Source: Bacteroidota bacterium
GTDB taxonomy: Bacteria; Bacteroidota; Bacteroidia; AKYH767-A; OLB10
NCBI GenBank assembly: GCA_016717325.1
Contig: JADKFV010000003.1
Span: 248,001 to 312,000, forward strand
Reading direction: 5' to 3'
Length of the DNA: 64,000 nucleotides
Shown here: piece by piece, positions 37,011 through 47,443 of the stretch
Position numbering within the stretch: position 1 is the stretch's first letter
Layout of the letters: each line of letters opens with the position of its first letter
Notes under the pieces: model-generated
Seen by the model: the letters and a program-made list of their open reading frames with translations, nothing else
The model's database searches: none
Told to the model about the DNA's origin: nothing
Program-made: the position numbers and the translations under genes

Positions 37011-40000
37011 ATGATGGTGATTCAATTTAAAAAAATATGTTTGGTGGTGTTGTGCCTTTGTGCAATGCACTCATACGGACAACAAACAGAGCGGTACAGA
37101 AATTTCGACAAACACTATCGTATAGGGTTAGAGTTGTTCGAAAAAGAAAAGTACAGCGCAGCCGAAAAGGAATTCGATAAAGTAATATTGAACCGCGACC
37201 TGGTAGCCGAAAACGAATATATCGATGCACAGTATTACAAAGCAGCATCGGCAGCAGCACTTTATCATCCCGATGCAGTTATGTTGCTCAAAAATTTTAT
37301 TTCCAATTACCCCAGCGAATCGAAAACGCGATTGGCATGGTTTCAACTTGCTATTTTGTATTTCAAAGAAAAAAAATGGAAGAGTGCCACAGAGTATTTC
37401 GAAAAGATAGATGTATCATATCTTAACGATGCAGAAATAAGCGAATACTATTTTAAAAGTGGATACAGTTATTTTATGAAAGGCGACAACCTTAAAGCAA
37501 TGGCGGCTTTCAGGCAAATTACCAATGTAGAGAACAAATATAGAACAGCAGCAAATTATTATTTCGGCCACATTTCGTATCTCAACAAAAACTACGAAAC
37601 TGCGCTGAATACGTTTCAAAGTTTAAGAGGTGCTGAAACTTTTGGTGTATTAGTGCCGCAGTACATCACACATATTTATTTTGTACAGGCAAAATACGAT
37701 AGCTGTATAGTAGCTGCAAAAGAAGCCATAGAAACTCCCGGTGCGCAAAACGTTCCCGAAATAAAACGCATGATGGCTGAGGCATATTACCGTAAAGGGG
37801 ATTATAATCAGGCATCGGTTTTGTTTTTGGAATATCAAAAAACAACACCATCACTCACCCGCGATGATTTGTACAAAATAGGTTATACATATTACAAAGT
37901 TGAAAAGTACAACGATGCAATTTTGAATTTTCAAAAAGTAGTAAACGTAAACGATACCATGGCGCAAAAAGCATATTACCATTTGGGCGATTGCTTTTTG
38001 AGAACAAAAATAAACAAAGTGCACGCAATGCATTTCAATTTGCGGCCAAGTCCGATTTCGATGCTGCAATTACCGAAGATGCTTTGTTCAATTTTGGCAA
38101 GCTATCATTTGAACTTGGCTTTCAACCACAAGCTATAACTACGTTTACACAGTACGTTAAAAATTATCCCACCTCACACAACAAGGACATCTGCAACGAA
38201 TATCTTGCTAAATTGTATTTGCAAACAAAAAATTATAAAGAGGCGCTCGCACTTTTAGAGTCGCTCAAAGATAAAAACCCTACTGCAAAAGAGGCGTTTC
38301 AAAAGGTGGCTTATTACAGAGGCAATGAATTGTATAACGATGGTGATTATTCAAAGGCTATTGGTTTGTACGAAAAAGCAATTGTAAATAATGTAGATAA
38401 CAACATGGCTGCATATGCCATTTACTGGAAAGCCGAAGCGTTATACAAACAACAGAAATATGAGGCAGCCATAAAGCAATTCCGCACTTTCGTTTTTTAT
38501 CCCTCATCGGTAAATATTGCAAATCACGACAATGCTTTGTATGATTTGGGATACTGTCATTTTAAACTTAAGCAATACACAATGGCAGGGGATTGGTTTC
38601 GGAAATTTATTGCTGCTATAACTACCACGGGCGATATACGTGCAATTGATGCGCGAGTGCGTATTGCAGATGTAGGTTTTATTTCGGGCAACTACGATGT
38701 GGCACGCGAGTTTTATACTGCTGCTATTACTGCCAAATCATCGGCAACAGATTATTGCCTGTTCCAAAAAGGAATGATAGATGGAATACAAGACAACCAC
38801 GAAGCCAAAATTTTTGCCATGCAAAATATTCAGGAATCGTTTCCAAAGAGTAATTACTATGATGATGCTATTTTTGAAAGTGGCGATGCATATTTCATCA
38901 ATGGTGATAATGAAAACGCTGTAAAGCAGTTTGAAACAATAATTAATTCCAAGAAAGGAAGTTCTTATATAAGCAAAGCATATTTGAAACTGGGATTGAT
39001 TTATTTTAATAAAGGCGAAAACAAAAAAGCTTACGACACATTTAAGCAAGTAGTAGAAACCAATCCGAGGTCGAACGAATCGATGGAAGCGCTCATGCAA
39101 ATGAAAAATATTGCTGTGAAAGAAGGCAACCCCGATGATTTTATAGCCTATATGAGTAAGTTGCCATTGCCCAAAGCCAGCGATGGAGCGCAGGATTCAT
39201 TGTATTATGAAACAGCAGAAAACTTTCTCGAAAAGCAAGAATACGAAAAAGCTTCTGCCGCATTCGGCACGTATATATCAAAATTCCCTCAAGGCAATTT
39301 TGCGTTGAATGCAAATTTTTATAATGCCGAATGCCTTGTTAAGCTCAACAAATTTAGCGAAGCATTAATTATTTTTGAACGAATAATTGACGGACCTAAA
39401 AATTCATTTACCGAAAAATCTTTGTTTCGTGCAGCAGCAATAAATTTTAAGAACAAAGAATATTCAAAAGCATTGGTGCAGTTTGAACGATTGGAACAAA
39501 CAGCAGAATACAAGGATAACATTATAGCATCGTATGCCGGACAAATGCGCTGCAACTATTATCTCGATAAATATGATAACGCCATTATAGCTGCACAAAA
39601 AGTATTGGCTACCGATAAACTTCAGCCTGAATTAGCAAACGAGGCTCACCTTATTTATGCACGATGTGCAATTGCCAAAGATGATATTGCCAATGCACAG
39701 CGAGAATATAAAGAAGTAGAAAAAATTGGCAATAGCGAGCGTGCAGCCGAAGCACGCTATAATTTAGCATTGATACAATACAAACAAAAAAATTATAAGG
39801 AAGCTGAAAAAGGAGCATTTCTGGTAATACGGCAACTGCCAAGTTATGATTACTGGATTGCCAAAAGTTTTATCCTGCTTGGCGATAATTACATCGCACT
39901 TGCTGATACTTTTCAGGCTAAGTCTACTTTGAAAAGTGTGCTCGATAATTATAAGCCTTCACAATCTGATAAGGATGATATACTAAAGATTGCACAGGAA

Positions 40001-40099
40001 AAATACGACACTATCATAGCCGATGAAAATACCATTTTTCGCAAGCCACAGAATGATGAACTCGAATTCGACACCGACAGTTTGAATAACAAACAATAA
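37011..40099 (+). CDS. Long TPR-repeat protein, periplasmic (one frameshift)
   Basis: About 1029 residues of tetratricopeptide repeats after a signal peptide (MMVIQFKKICLVVLCLCAMHSYG-Q). The open frame begins at a TTG at 36987, but the ATG pair at 37011/37014 fits the signal peptide better. Motifs such as YDNAILNFQKV, ALFNFGKLSFELG, YEAAIKQFRTFV and AKAYLKLGLIYFNKGE recur throughout. The frame breaks at about 38013: CAAAAATAAAC has five A's where six continue LRTK-NKQSARNAFQ. Restoring one A gives 1030 codons. The barrel gene starts 11 bases after the stop, suggesting that the TPR scaffold and the outer-membrane protein work as a pair, perhaps in envelope assembly or gliding/export; that is inference. 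Confidence 0.85.
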
Positions 40100-40110
40100 T
40101 TGTAACGAAA

Positions 40111-41796
40111 ATGAAACAAGTGATTAAGAGAGTAAACAAATCGTATACGGTCATGGTTAAGTATATGACGGCTTCGGCTATTATTTTATTTTGTGGCATT
40201 TCAATATGCAAAGCTCAGAAAAACGAAAAGGACCTTGGTGACGAAACCATAGTGATAGACAAAGGATACAAACCCATGTTGGCCGAAGGAGAAAAAATCA
40301 GTGAGTCGCCAAAGAACGATACCACATTGGTGCAAACTCCTGTGATGAAATATGAAGTAGCAAATGTGCAAAGCGAAACAAAATATATAATTAATCCTGT
40401 TAAGCCTTTGCGTGTGCGCGATGAATATATTAAAGAATTGTACCGTGGTTTTGTGAAAGCCGGCTATGGCTTTCCATCGTTGCCATACATGGAGATAGCT
40501 TACAATAGCCTGCGTTCAAAGGATTTTGATGCCGGTGTGCACTTTCGCCATTTATCATCGAAAGGTACTATAAAGGAATTTGGTTATCCCGGGTTTAGCA
40601 ACAACACGCTCAACTTGCAGGCAACAAAATATCTGGAGCATGCCGATCTTAAAGTGAAACTTGATTATGATCGCGACCTCTATCATTTCTATGGTTATGA
40701 TGCCGAAGAAATATTTTTCGAAAAAAAGGAAACTCGACACATTTTTAATACGCTCAACACCAGTTTAGAATATACTGGAAGAACAGAGGATTCCGATGAT
40801 TTTCAATACAAAGCAAAAGTGGCTTTTTACAATTCGAAAAATAATTTGAAAGTGACGGAAAACAATTTTAATGTAAATGCCTATTTGGGAAAAAACATTG
40901 GCAAGGGCAATGTTGATGGAATAATTGATGCATCTATTAATAAAATCGAACAGGAACTTCAATCTCAAACAAATACGCTGGTGAGTATTTCGCCCCGGTA
41001 TAATATTTCATTGTATCCCTGGAAACTTTCGGCAGGTATCAATATTAATGTGCTGAGTGAGTTTGATCAAACAGAAGTATTCGTTTTTCCATATGCCCGA
41101 TTTAATTATCAATTGATTGAGAACAAATTGAGTGTGCTGGGCGAAGTGGGCAATGCATTAAAGCAAAACAATTTCTTAACCCTATCGCGCGAAAACCCTT
41201 TTATAGATAACGAAAATATTTATCATGCTACACACACTTTATTTACAGGCACTTTTGGTGCAAATGCCATGCTTGGCAAAGGGGTGCAGTTTCATGCAAG
41301 TGTAAAGTACGACAATAATATAGGTGATGTGTTTTTTCTAAATAAAGAAACCGTTCCTGTAAAGTTCAGCACCATCTATCTCAATGATCAGGTTGTAAGG
41401 ATTCATGGAGATATTTCTTACGACCCGGCAAAAAAACTATTTGCATCTGTTAGTATTGACAACTACAATTATACTTTCGATAACGATAGTTTGATGCCAT
41501 TATACAAACCGGCAGTTCGTGCAGGTGTTGCATTAGGGTATAACCTTCGCGATAAAATTACTGTGCGAACAGATTTATATATCAACGCGAAGGCAAATTA
41601 TTTCGACCATGAACTGAACGATTATGCCAAATTAAAATCGTGGGTCGATGTGAATTTGTATGCGGAATATCGTTATACAAAATTGCTGAGTTTTTTTGTT
41701 GACATAAATAATGTTGGCTTTGCTAAGTATCAGCGCTACTATAATTATCCTGTATTTCCATTTAATGCAATGGCAGGTTTTAGTTACTCCTTTTAA
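40111..41796 (+). CDS. Outer-membrane beta-barrel protein, TonB-receptor-like
   Basis: 561 residues. A signal peptide after a basic N-terminus (KYMTASAIILFCGISICKA-Q), a periplasmic linker (about 40-110: VIDKGYKPMLAEGEKI, YIINPVKPLRVRDEY), then alternating strands to the C-terminus, which ends in NAMAGFSYSF with the aromatic last residue typical of outer-membrane barrels. About 14-18 strands are likely. No TonB box or plug is clear. It follows the TPR gene by 11 bases. Substrate unknown. Confidence 0.75.
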   Translation: MKQVIKRVNKSYTVMVKYMTASAIILFCGISICKAQKNEKDLGDETIVIDKGYKPMLAEGEKISESPKNDTTLVQTPVMKYEVANVQSETKYIINPVKPLRVRDEYIKELYRGFVKAGYGFPSLPYMEIAYNSLRSKDFDAGVHFRHLSSKGTIKEFGYPGFSNNTLNLQATKYLEHADLKVKLDYDRDLYHFYGYDAEEIFFEKKETRHIFNTLNTSLEYTGRTEDSDDFQYKAKVAFYNSKNNLKVTENNFNVNAYLGKNIGKGNVDGIIDASINKIEQELQSQTNTLVSISPRYNISLYPWKLSAGININVLSEFDQTEVFVFPYARFNYQLIENKLSVLGEVGNALKQNNFLTLSRENPFIDNENIYHATHTLFTGTFGANAMLGKGVQFHASVKYDNNIGDVFFLNKETVPVKFSTIYLNDQVVRIHGDISYDPAKKLFASVSIDNYNYTFDNDSLMPLYKPAVRAGVALGYNLRDKITVRTDLYINAKANYFDHELNDYAKLKSWVDVNLYAEYRYTKLLSFFVDINNVGFAKYQRYYNYPVFPFNAMAGFSYSF

Positions 41797-41847
41797 TTCT
41801 GATACATTGATTTTAGAAAAGCCCACACATATTAATCAAAAGCGAAT

Positions 41848-43002
41848 ATGGATTTAAGTTACATACTGAATCATCTTGGCGAAAATCGTGATGAATATTT
41901 TGGTGCTGTTGCCCCACCGGTAATTCAAAGTAGTAATTTCTATTTTAAAACAGTTGAACAAATGCGCAACGCATTTGTCAATGAACAATCCACAAGTATT
42001 TACACCCGGGGTAATAACCCTACTATTGCAATGACTGCGCAAAAAATTGCAGCAATGGAAGGCGCAGAAGATGCTTTATTGTTGGCCAGTGGTTCGGCTG
42101 CAATTGCTATGGCAGTGCTGTCGCAAGTTAAGGCCGGTGATCATATAGTTTGTGTAAATCATCCTTATAGTTGGACACATAAGTTACTGACACAATTTTT
42201 GCCACGTTTTAATATATCAACAACATTTATTGATGGTAGAGATGTAGACAATTTTAAAAAGGCCACACAGCCAAATACTACGCTGTACTATCTCGAAAGT
42301 CCAAACACCATGTATTTCGAATTGCAGGATTTGCCGGCTGTGACTTCTCTTGCGAAGCAAAATAATATTAAAACCATTATTGATAATAGTTACTGCACCA
42401 TGCTGGTACAACAGCCAATAAAGTTAGGTGTCGATATAGTGGTGTACTCTGCAACAAAATATTTGAACGGGCACAGCGATGTGGTGGCAGGAGTAATTTG
42501 TAGCAATAGTGAAACTATAAAAAAAATATTTCATAACGAGTTTATGACTTTAGGCGCCATCATTTCTCCATGGAATGGGTGGTTGCTTATGCGAGGTTTG
42601 CGCACTCTGCCTTTGAGGTTAAATCATATTTCGAAATCTGTTGTCTAAATTGTAAACTTTATGAAGCAGCACCCTGCTGTAGAAAAAATTTATTGGCCTT
42701 TCGATGAGAGTAATTCGCAATTGACATTGGCTAAAAAACAAATGTCAAAACCCCTTGGCTTGTTTTCTATTTTATTGAAAACAAAAGAAACAAAACAGAT
42801 TCAGGCTTTTTGCGAATCGCTTAAATATTTTCTGATGGCTGTTTCCTGGGGTGGTCACGAGTCGTTAATTATTCCTGCAATTGCATTTCATCCACCACAT
42901 GATTATCCATTAAACTTTGTTCGCTTTTATATAGGCCTCGAAGAAACAGATGTTTTAATTTCAGATTTAAAGCAGGCATTAACATATATTCAAACAGATT
43001 AA
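41848..43002 (+). CDS. Trans-sulfuration PLP enzyme (cystathionine synthase/lyase-like), internal stop
   Basis: Cys/Met-metabolism PLP enzyme family. VIQSSNFYF near the N-terminus, YTRGNNPTI, LLLASGSAAIAMAV, and the PLP lysine in VVYSATKYLNGHSDVVAG (about K204). The frame reaches TAA at 42646-42648 (SKSVV*), then continues in the same frame with IVNFMKQHPAVEKIYWPF to a natural stop at 43002; together 384 codons plus stop, the normal family length. So this is a nonsense codon and not an indel: one base change in a CAA, GAA, AAA or similar codon would explain it. The C-terminal piece (SWGGHESLI) completes the active site, so a truncated product should be inactive. Specific activity not assignable. 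Confidence 0.8.
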
Positions 43003-43390
43003 AATCGATAAATATTGACAATAAACCGTGGTGTTTATTTGCCAAAAATTGACGTTAAATTCTGTTACCCAAAACAAAAAATGATAAAATTTAACCCAAA
43101 TCCGATAAAAAATATTATTTTGCTGCACTTTGTTGCACAAAATTATTTCTCAATCAAACTAGTCGTTTTTATCATTGTTATAAATGGAAAGTTGTGAAAT
43201 ATGGTCTATAATCGCCTATTTATGGGTTTTTTAGTTTTTAAAGAATTGATTTTCTGTTTTTATTGTATAGCAAAATCAATTTGGTAAAACTAATTTCACA
43301 AAAGTTTTCAACAAAAGTGCAATGAAGTGCATTGGATTCCCATTTTTTGTTTTTTCTTTGCAGAGCATAAAAAAATAATTCTGCACATAA
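43003..43390. promoter_or_regulatory. Leader region of the dcw cluster
   Basis: 388 bases without a convincing gene. A small ORF at 43015-43197 has no family look. TTG at 43332 and TTTCTTTG at 43353-43360 (weak match to TAnnTTTG), 30 bases before mraZ, could be the dcw promoter. AAGTGCA is repeated at 43316 and 43325. No MraZ-type TGGG repeat array is evident. Confidence 0.4.
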
Positions 43391-43858
43391 ATGACTTCAA
43401 TGGTTGGTGAATATTTGGTAAAAATGGATGGCAAATCGCGCATCCAGTTTCCAAGTGCTTTTCGCAGACAGCTAACCGAAGCCGATATGGAGAAATTTTA
43501 TTTTCGTAAAGGGGATGATGGTTGCCTTGAATTGTATCCGGCTACAAACTTTGAAGCTATATGCGCACAAATAAATCAAATGCCTCCGCATCGCGAGAAA
43601 ACAAAAAATCTGCAAAGGAGATTTAATAAAGGTGCAGTAGAAGCATTCCTCGATTCAACTAACAGAATTCTCATACCAAAAGAATTACTCAAGTATGCCG
43701 AAATTACTGATGAGTGTTCATTGTTCGCAAGAGGATTGTTTATTGAAGTTTGGGATAAAGATAAGTTCGAGAAGATTTCTGCAGGTGGCGATGAAGAGGA
43801 GTATTTGGAAGCTATGGATATGATACACAGCAATTTGCTCGAAACGATGAAAAAGTAA
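43391..43858 (+). CDS. mraZ: Transcriptional regulator MraZ
   Basis: DNA-binding regulator encoded first in dcw clusters; it represses the cluster in other bacteria. 155 residues with two SpoVT/AbrB-like halves: GEYLVKMDGKSRIQFPSAFR (about 5-25) and RILIPKELLKYAEI (about 95-108), separated by LQRRFNKGAVEAFLDSTN. The usual length is about 145-155. Alternative start M4 is possible. Stop and the rsmH start are separated by one base. Confidence 0.95.
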   Translation: MTSMVGEYLVKMDGKSRIQFPSAFRRQLTEADMEKFYFRKGDDGCLELYPATNFEAICAQINQMPPHREKTKNLQRRFNKGAVEAFLDSTNRILIPKELLKYAEITDECSLFARGLFIEVWDKDKFEKISAGGDEEEYLEAMDMIHSNLLETMKK

Positions 43859-43859
43859 A

Positions 43860-44762
43860 ATGAGCAATTACCATCAACCTGTTCTGTTGCACGAAAGTAT
43901 AGAAGGACTTAATATAACAACAGGGGGCATATACGTAGATGTAACATTTGGAGGCGGGGGACATAGCAAAGAGATAATAAAAAATATTGGCAGTGGAAAG
44001 TTAATTGCATTCGATCAGGACAAAGATGCAATCGCCAATAAAATTGAAGATGATAGATTCGTTCTTGTACATGCAAATTTTAGTTATCTGAAGCAGTTTC
44101 TGCAATTTCATGCAGCACCACAAGTTGATGGAATACTTGCAGACCTGGGCGTTTCGTCTCATCAGTTTGACACTGCCAATCGTGGTTTTAGCATTCGGTT
44201 CGAAGGAGCACTTGATATGCGAATGAATAATGCCGCCAAGCTTTCGGCCGCAAACATTGTTGCTGAATATAGTGTGGAGCAATTGCAGTTGATTTTTTCT
44301 CAGTATGGAGAAATTATTAATTCTAAAACATTGGCACAAACAATTTTTGAGGCAAGGAAAAAAGGTGCGATAAAAACCACCACTGAATTGAAACTTGCTA
44401 CAGAGGAATGTGTTCGTGGCTATTCGGCCAACGATTATTTTGCAAAGGTGTTTCAGGCTTTGCGAATAGAAGTGAATGATGAGTTGGGTGCTTTAAAAAA
44501 ATTTTTAGAGCAAACAGTACAAGTAATGAAACCGGGGGCAAGGCTTGTTGTAATTAGTTATCACTCACTGGAAGACAGACTTGTAAAAAATTTTATACGC
44601 ACAGGGACATTTGATGGTGTTGTAGAAAAGGATTTGTTCGGAAAAAGTAAAACCGTCTTTTTAAAGGCAATAAATAAAAAACCGATTGTGCCTACAGAGC
44701 AGGAAATTAAAAGTAATAATAGGGCCAGAAGTGCTAAAATGCGCATAGCCGAAAAAGTATAA
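43860..44762 (+). CDS. rsmH: 16S rRNA (cytosine(1402)-N4)-methyltransferase
   Basis: Methylates N4 of C1402 in 16S rRNA using SAM. 300 residues: HQPVLLHESIEGLNI at the start, the SAM loop VDVTFGGGGHSKEII (about 27-41), DGILADLGVSSHQFD, RGFSIRFEGALDMRM, RVFQALRIEVNDEL-type FQALRIEVNDELGAL and VVISYHSLEDRLVKNFI. All family blocks are present (older name mraW). It follows mraZ directly and is 13 bases before the FtsL-like gene. Confidence 0.96.
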   Translation: MSNYHQPVLLHESIEGLNITTGGIYVDVTFGGGGHSKEIIKNIGSGKLIAFDQDKDAIANKIEDDRFVLVHANFSYLKQFLQFHAAPQVDGILADLGVSSHQFDTANRGFSIRFEGALDMRMNNAAKLSAANIVAEYSVEQLQLIFSQYGEIINSKTLAQTIFEARKKGAIKTTTELKLATEECVRGYSANDYFAKVFQALRIEVNDELGALKKFLEQTVQVMKPGARLVVISYHSLEDRLVKNFIRTGTFDGVVEKDLFGKSKTVFLKAINKKPIVPTEQEIKSNNRARSAKMRIAEKV

Positions 44763-44775
44763 TTTGAATTTTAAA

Positions 44776-45189
44776 ATGCCGAACCAATTTATAGAAGATA
44801 AGACGGAGACAATTGTTGCCGAACCACAAGAGGTAAAAAAAATTACTAAAAAGAAAAGTAAGGTAGCCGTTGCGTTCAGAAAGTTTCAGTTGCCCTCTGT
44901 ATTTCAATCAGGCAATCTGATGGAGGCAATACCTTATTTATCATTCATTGTACTGCTGGCAATTGTTTACATCGGTTATAGTTACCGAGCCGATAAGCGT
45001 GTAAGGGCAATTGATAAAATTGGGAAAGAAATAAAAATAATGCGTACCGACTATATTGCAGGTAAGTCAGAACTGATGCAGGCAAGCAGGGCATCGGCCG
45101 TTGCAGTAAAGGTAGAGCATTTAGGATTGAGTCAGGCAATTGTGCCTCCCGGCAAAATTGTTAACGACTTGAAACCCTCAACAAATTAA
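44776..45189 (+). CDS. ftsL: FtsL-like division protein
   Basis: Small bitopic protein of about 137 residues at the ftsL position of the cluster. A basic cytoplasmic N-terminus (KKITKKKSKVAVAFRKF), one membrane helix (YLSFIVLLAIVYIGY, about 55-72), then a periplasmic coiled-coil-like segment. Matches the FtsL-like proteins of Bacteroidota more by position and topology than by sequence. An in-frame TTG at 44764 would add four residues; ATG 44776 is preferred. Expected to bridge FtsQ and FtsW/FtsI. Confidence 0.75.
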   Translation: MPNQFIEDKTETIVAEPQEVKKITKKKSKVAVAFRKFQLPSVFQSGNLMEAIPYLSFIVLLAIVYIGYSYRADKRVRAIDKIGKEIKIMRTDYIAGKSELMQASRASAVAVKVEHLGLSQAIVPPGKIVNDLKPSTN

Positions 45190-45317
45190 ATAAACTCTCA
45201 AACGAACTATATATTTTCTGAATAGAATTTGTACTCAATAACCGCGTGATGTTATTTTCATAAGGTTTATTGGAATTGGTATATTCTGAATTATCAATAA
45301 GTATAATAATTTCAATA

Positions 45318-47417
45318 ATGGCTGAAACTAAAAAAGATATCCTCTGGCGCGTGTACTTAGTATATGGGTTTATGTGCCTGTTTGCTTTGGCCATTTTTAT
45401 TCAGGTGTGCCGTATTAAATTTATTGAAGGCGAATATTGGATAGCAAAAGCCGACAGTTCCATGTTGAAGATGGATACTATTTTACCCATACGTGGCAAC
45501 ATTTTTTCTTCGGATGGAAAATTACTGGCAAGCTCTACTCCAATTTATGATATACGCATCGATACCAAATCCGATGCATTCAAAGCCAGTGATTTCAATT
45601 CGAAATTAGATTCCTTAAGCGAAGGAATAGCCTCAATATTGGGCGATAAGAGCGTGGCAGAGTACAAACACATTTTAAAAGAAACCAAAAGAAGAGGCGA
45701 CAGGTACTTTTTGTTGCAACGCGATATTTCGCACAAGCAATTAATCGCAATACAAAAACTTCCGGTATTTAATAAAGGAAAATATAGCGGTGGATTAATT
45801 GTGGAAGCCAAATCGGTGCGCGAACGTTTGTTTAAAGAGTTAGCAAAACGTACCATAGGATTCGATAGAGAACATGCAAAGCCGGTTGGAATTGAAGGTG
45901 CTTTCGACAGCATTCTTACCGGTGTGAGTGGACAACGCATAATGCAAAAAGTAGCCGGTGGGGTTTGGAAACCTATAAATGACGAAAACCAAATTGAAGC
46001 AATGGATGGCAACGATGTGGTTTCAACTATCAATCTCGATTTACAGGACGTAGCTACTTCGGCATTGTACAAACAACTGAATAATAATAATGCTGCGCGT
46101 GGTTGTGTTGTCCTCATGGAAGTTGCAACAGGTCATGTAAAAGCCATTGCAAATTTAAAGCGTGGTAAGGACGGAGTGTATTACGAAGAACATAATGATG
46201 CAATTGGATATGGTAGCGAACCGGGATCAACGTTTAAACTTGCTTCGTTGATGGCAGCCATCGAAGATGGATACATAACCACCAAGAATGTTGTCGACAT
46301 TGAGGGTGGCGAAAAATTTTACAATGGTATACGCATTGCCGATCACGATAAAGGCAAGTACGATAAACTTTCGGTGCAGCAGATTTTCGAGAAGTCGTCA
46401 AATGTTGGTGTGTCGAAAATAGTTTATCAGTATTATAGTAAAGACCCACAAAAATTTATCGACCGTATAAACAGTTTTGGTTTGAACAAAAAAATCGGAC
46501 TGCAACTTATTGGTGAAGCGGAACCACTAATCAAAAATCCAAAAAGTAAAACATGGAGTGGTGCTACTTTGCCAGTAATGAGTTATGGGTATGAAACAAA
46601 ACTCACTCCATTGCAAACGCTTACATTTTATAACGCTGTTGCAAATAATGGAAGAATGGTAAAGCCAATTTTTGTGCAGGAAATTCGTAAGCAGGGTAAG
46701 CTTATACACACATATGAAACCGAAGTAGTGAATGCTAAAATTTGTTCCGATGCCACACTCAAGCAAGCGCGCGAAATGATGGAAGGTGTAGTGCTTAGAG
46801 GCACTGCCACCAATTTAAAGTTTGATACGTACACAATAGCCGGAAAAACAGGAACAGCAAAAATGGCATTTGGTAAAAGCGGTTATTCATTAAGTGATTC
46901 GGTTCGATACCAATCTTCTTTTTGTGGATACTTTCCTGCCGATAAGCCCTTATACAGCTGCATTGTTGTAATGTATGATTTATCGCCCAAGTTTTATTAT
47001 GGCAATGTTGCTGCAGGTCCTGTGTTTAAAGAGATTGCCGACAAAGTTTATTCTACAAGCATTGCAATGCATAACGAAATAAAAACAGATTCACTTATTA
47101 ATAAAAAGCAACCTGAATATAAAGGTGGTGACATAACAGCACTGAATAAAGTACTGCAGAGTGTAAATAAAAAGCCGGTTGAGAATAAGAATAAATTTTA
47201 TGCATCGGTAAATAATAATACTTCGGGTGTTTCGGTCAATTTGTTTAATGGACTTGTGCCCGATGTGGCAGGGATGCCCATGCGTGATGCCATTTACATT
47301 CTCGAAAGCACTGGCATGTACGTTACTCCGGTTGGAAAAGGCGTTGTAAAAAAACAATCAGTACAAGCTGGAACGCCTATCGTTAAAGGTAAAAAAATAA
47401 TAATCGAGCTAAGCTAA
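45318..47417 (+). CDS. ftsI: Division-specific transpeptidase (penicillin-binding protein) with PASTA domain
   Basis: Class B PBP that cross-links septal peptidoglycan. About 699 residues: a membrane anchor (YLVYGFMCLFALAIFIQV), a pedestal/dimerisation domain (LPIRGNIFSSDGKLLASS), a transpeptidase domain with S304 in GSTFK, SSN at about 360-362 and KTGT at about 510, and a C-terminal PASTA domain (LVPDVAGMPMRDAIYILES) absent from proteobacterial FtsI but usual in this phylum. The frame is open to 45270, but ATG 45318 gives the expected short cytoplasmic tail. The 128-base gap before it could hold an internal promoter. Confidence 0.94.
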   Translation: MAETKKDILWRVYLVYGFMCLFALAIFIQVCRIKFIEGEYWIAKADSSMLKMDTILPIRGNIFSSDGKLLASSTPIYDIRIDTKSDAFKASDFNSKLDSLSEGIASILGDKSVAEYKHILKETKRRGDRYFLLQRDISHKQLIAIQKLPVFNKGKYSGGLIVEAKSVRERLFKELAKRTIGFDREHAKPVGIEGAFDSILTGVSGQRIMQKVAGGVWKPINDENQIEAMDGNDVVSTINLDLQDVATSALYKQLNNNNAARGCVVLMEVATGHVKAIANLKRGKDGVYYEEHNDAIGYGSEPGSTFKLASLMAAIEDGYITTKNVVDIEGGEKFYNGIRIADHDKGKYDKLSVQQIFEKSSNVGVSKIVYQYYSKDPQKFIDRINSFGLNKKIGLQLIGEAEPLIKNPKSKTWSGATLPVMSYGYETKLTPLQTLTFYNAVANNGRMVKPIFVQEIRKQGKLIHTYETEVVNAKICSDATLKQAREMMEGVVLRGTATNLKFDTYTIAGKTGTAKMAFGKSGYSLSDSVRYQSSFCGYFPADKPLYSCIVVMYDLSPKFYYGNVAAGPVFKEIADKVYSTSIAMHNEIKTDSLINKKQPEYKGGDITALNKVLQSVNKKPVENKNKFYASVNNNTSGVSVNLFNGLVPDVAGMPMRDAIYILESTGMYVTPVGKGVVKKQSVQAGTPIVKGKKIIIELS

Positions 47418-47443
47418 CTATAACAATATACGAAGCACCGGAT

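Noticed and set aside
22886..38138. Programmed ribosomal frameshifting in the split genes
   Set aside because: Shifts go in both directions, occur in unrelated genes including GTs and WD40, and lack a shared slippery site; read error explains them more simply.
43015..43197. A 60-residue ORF upstream of mraZ
   Set aside because: AT-rich, no recognisable motif or start context; treated as leader sequence.
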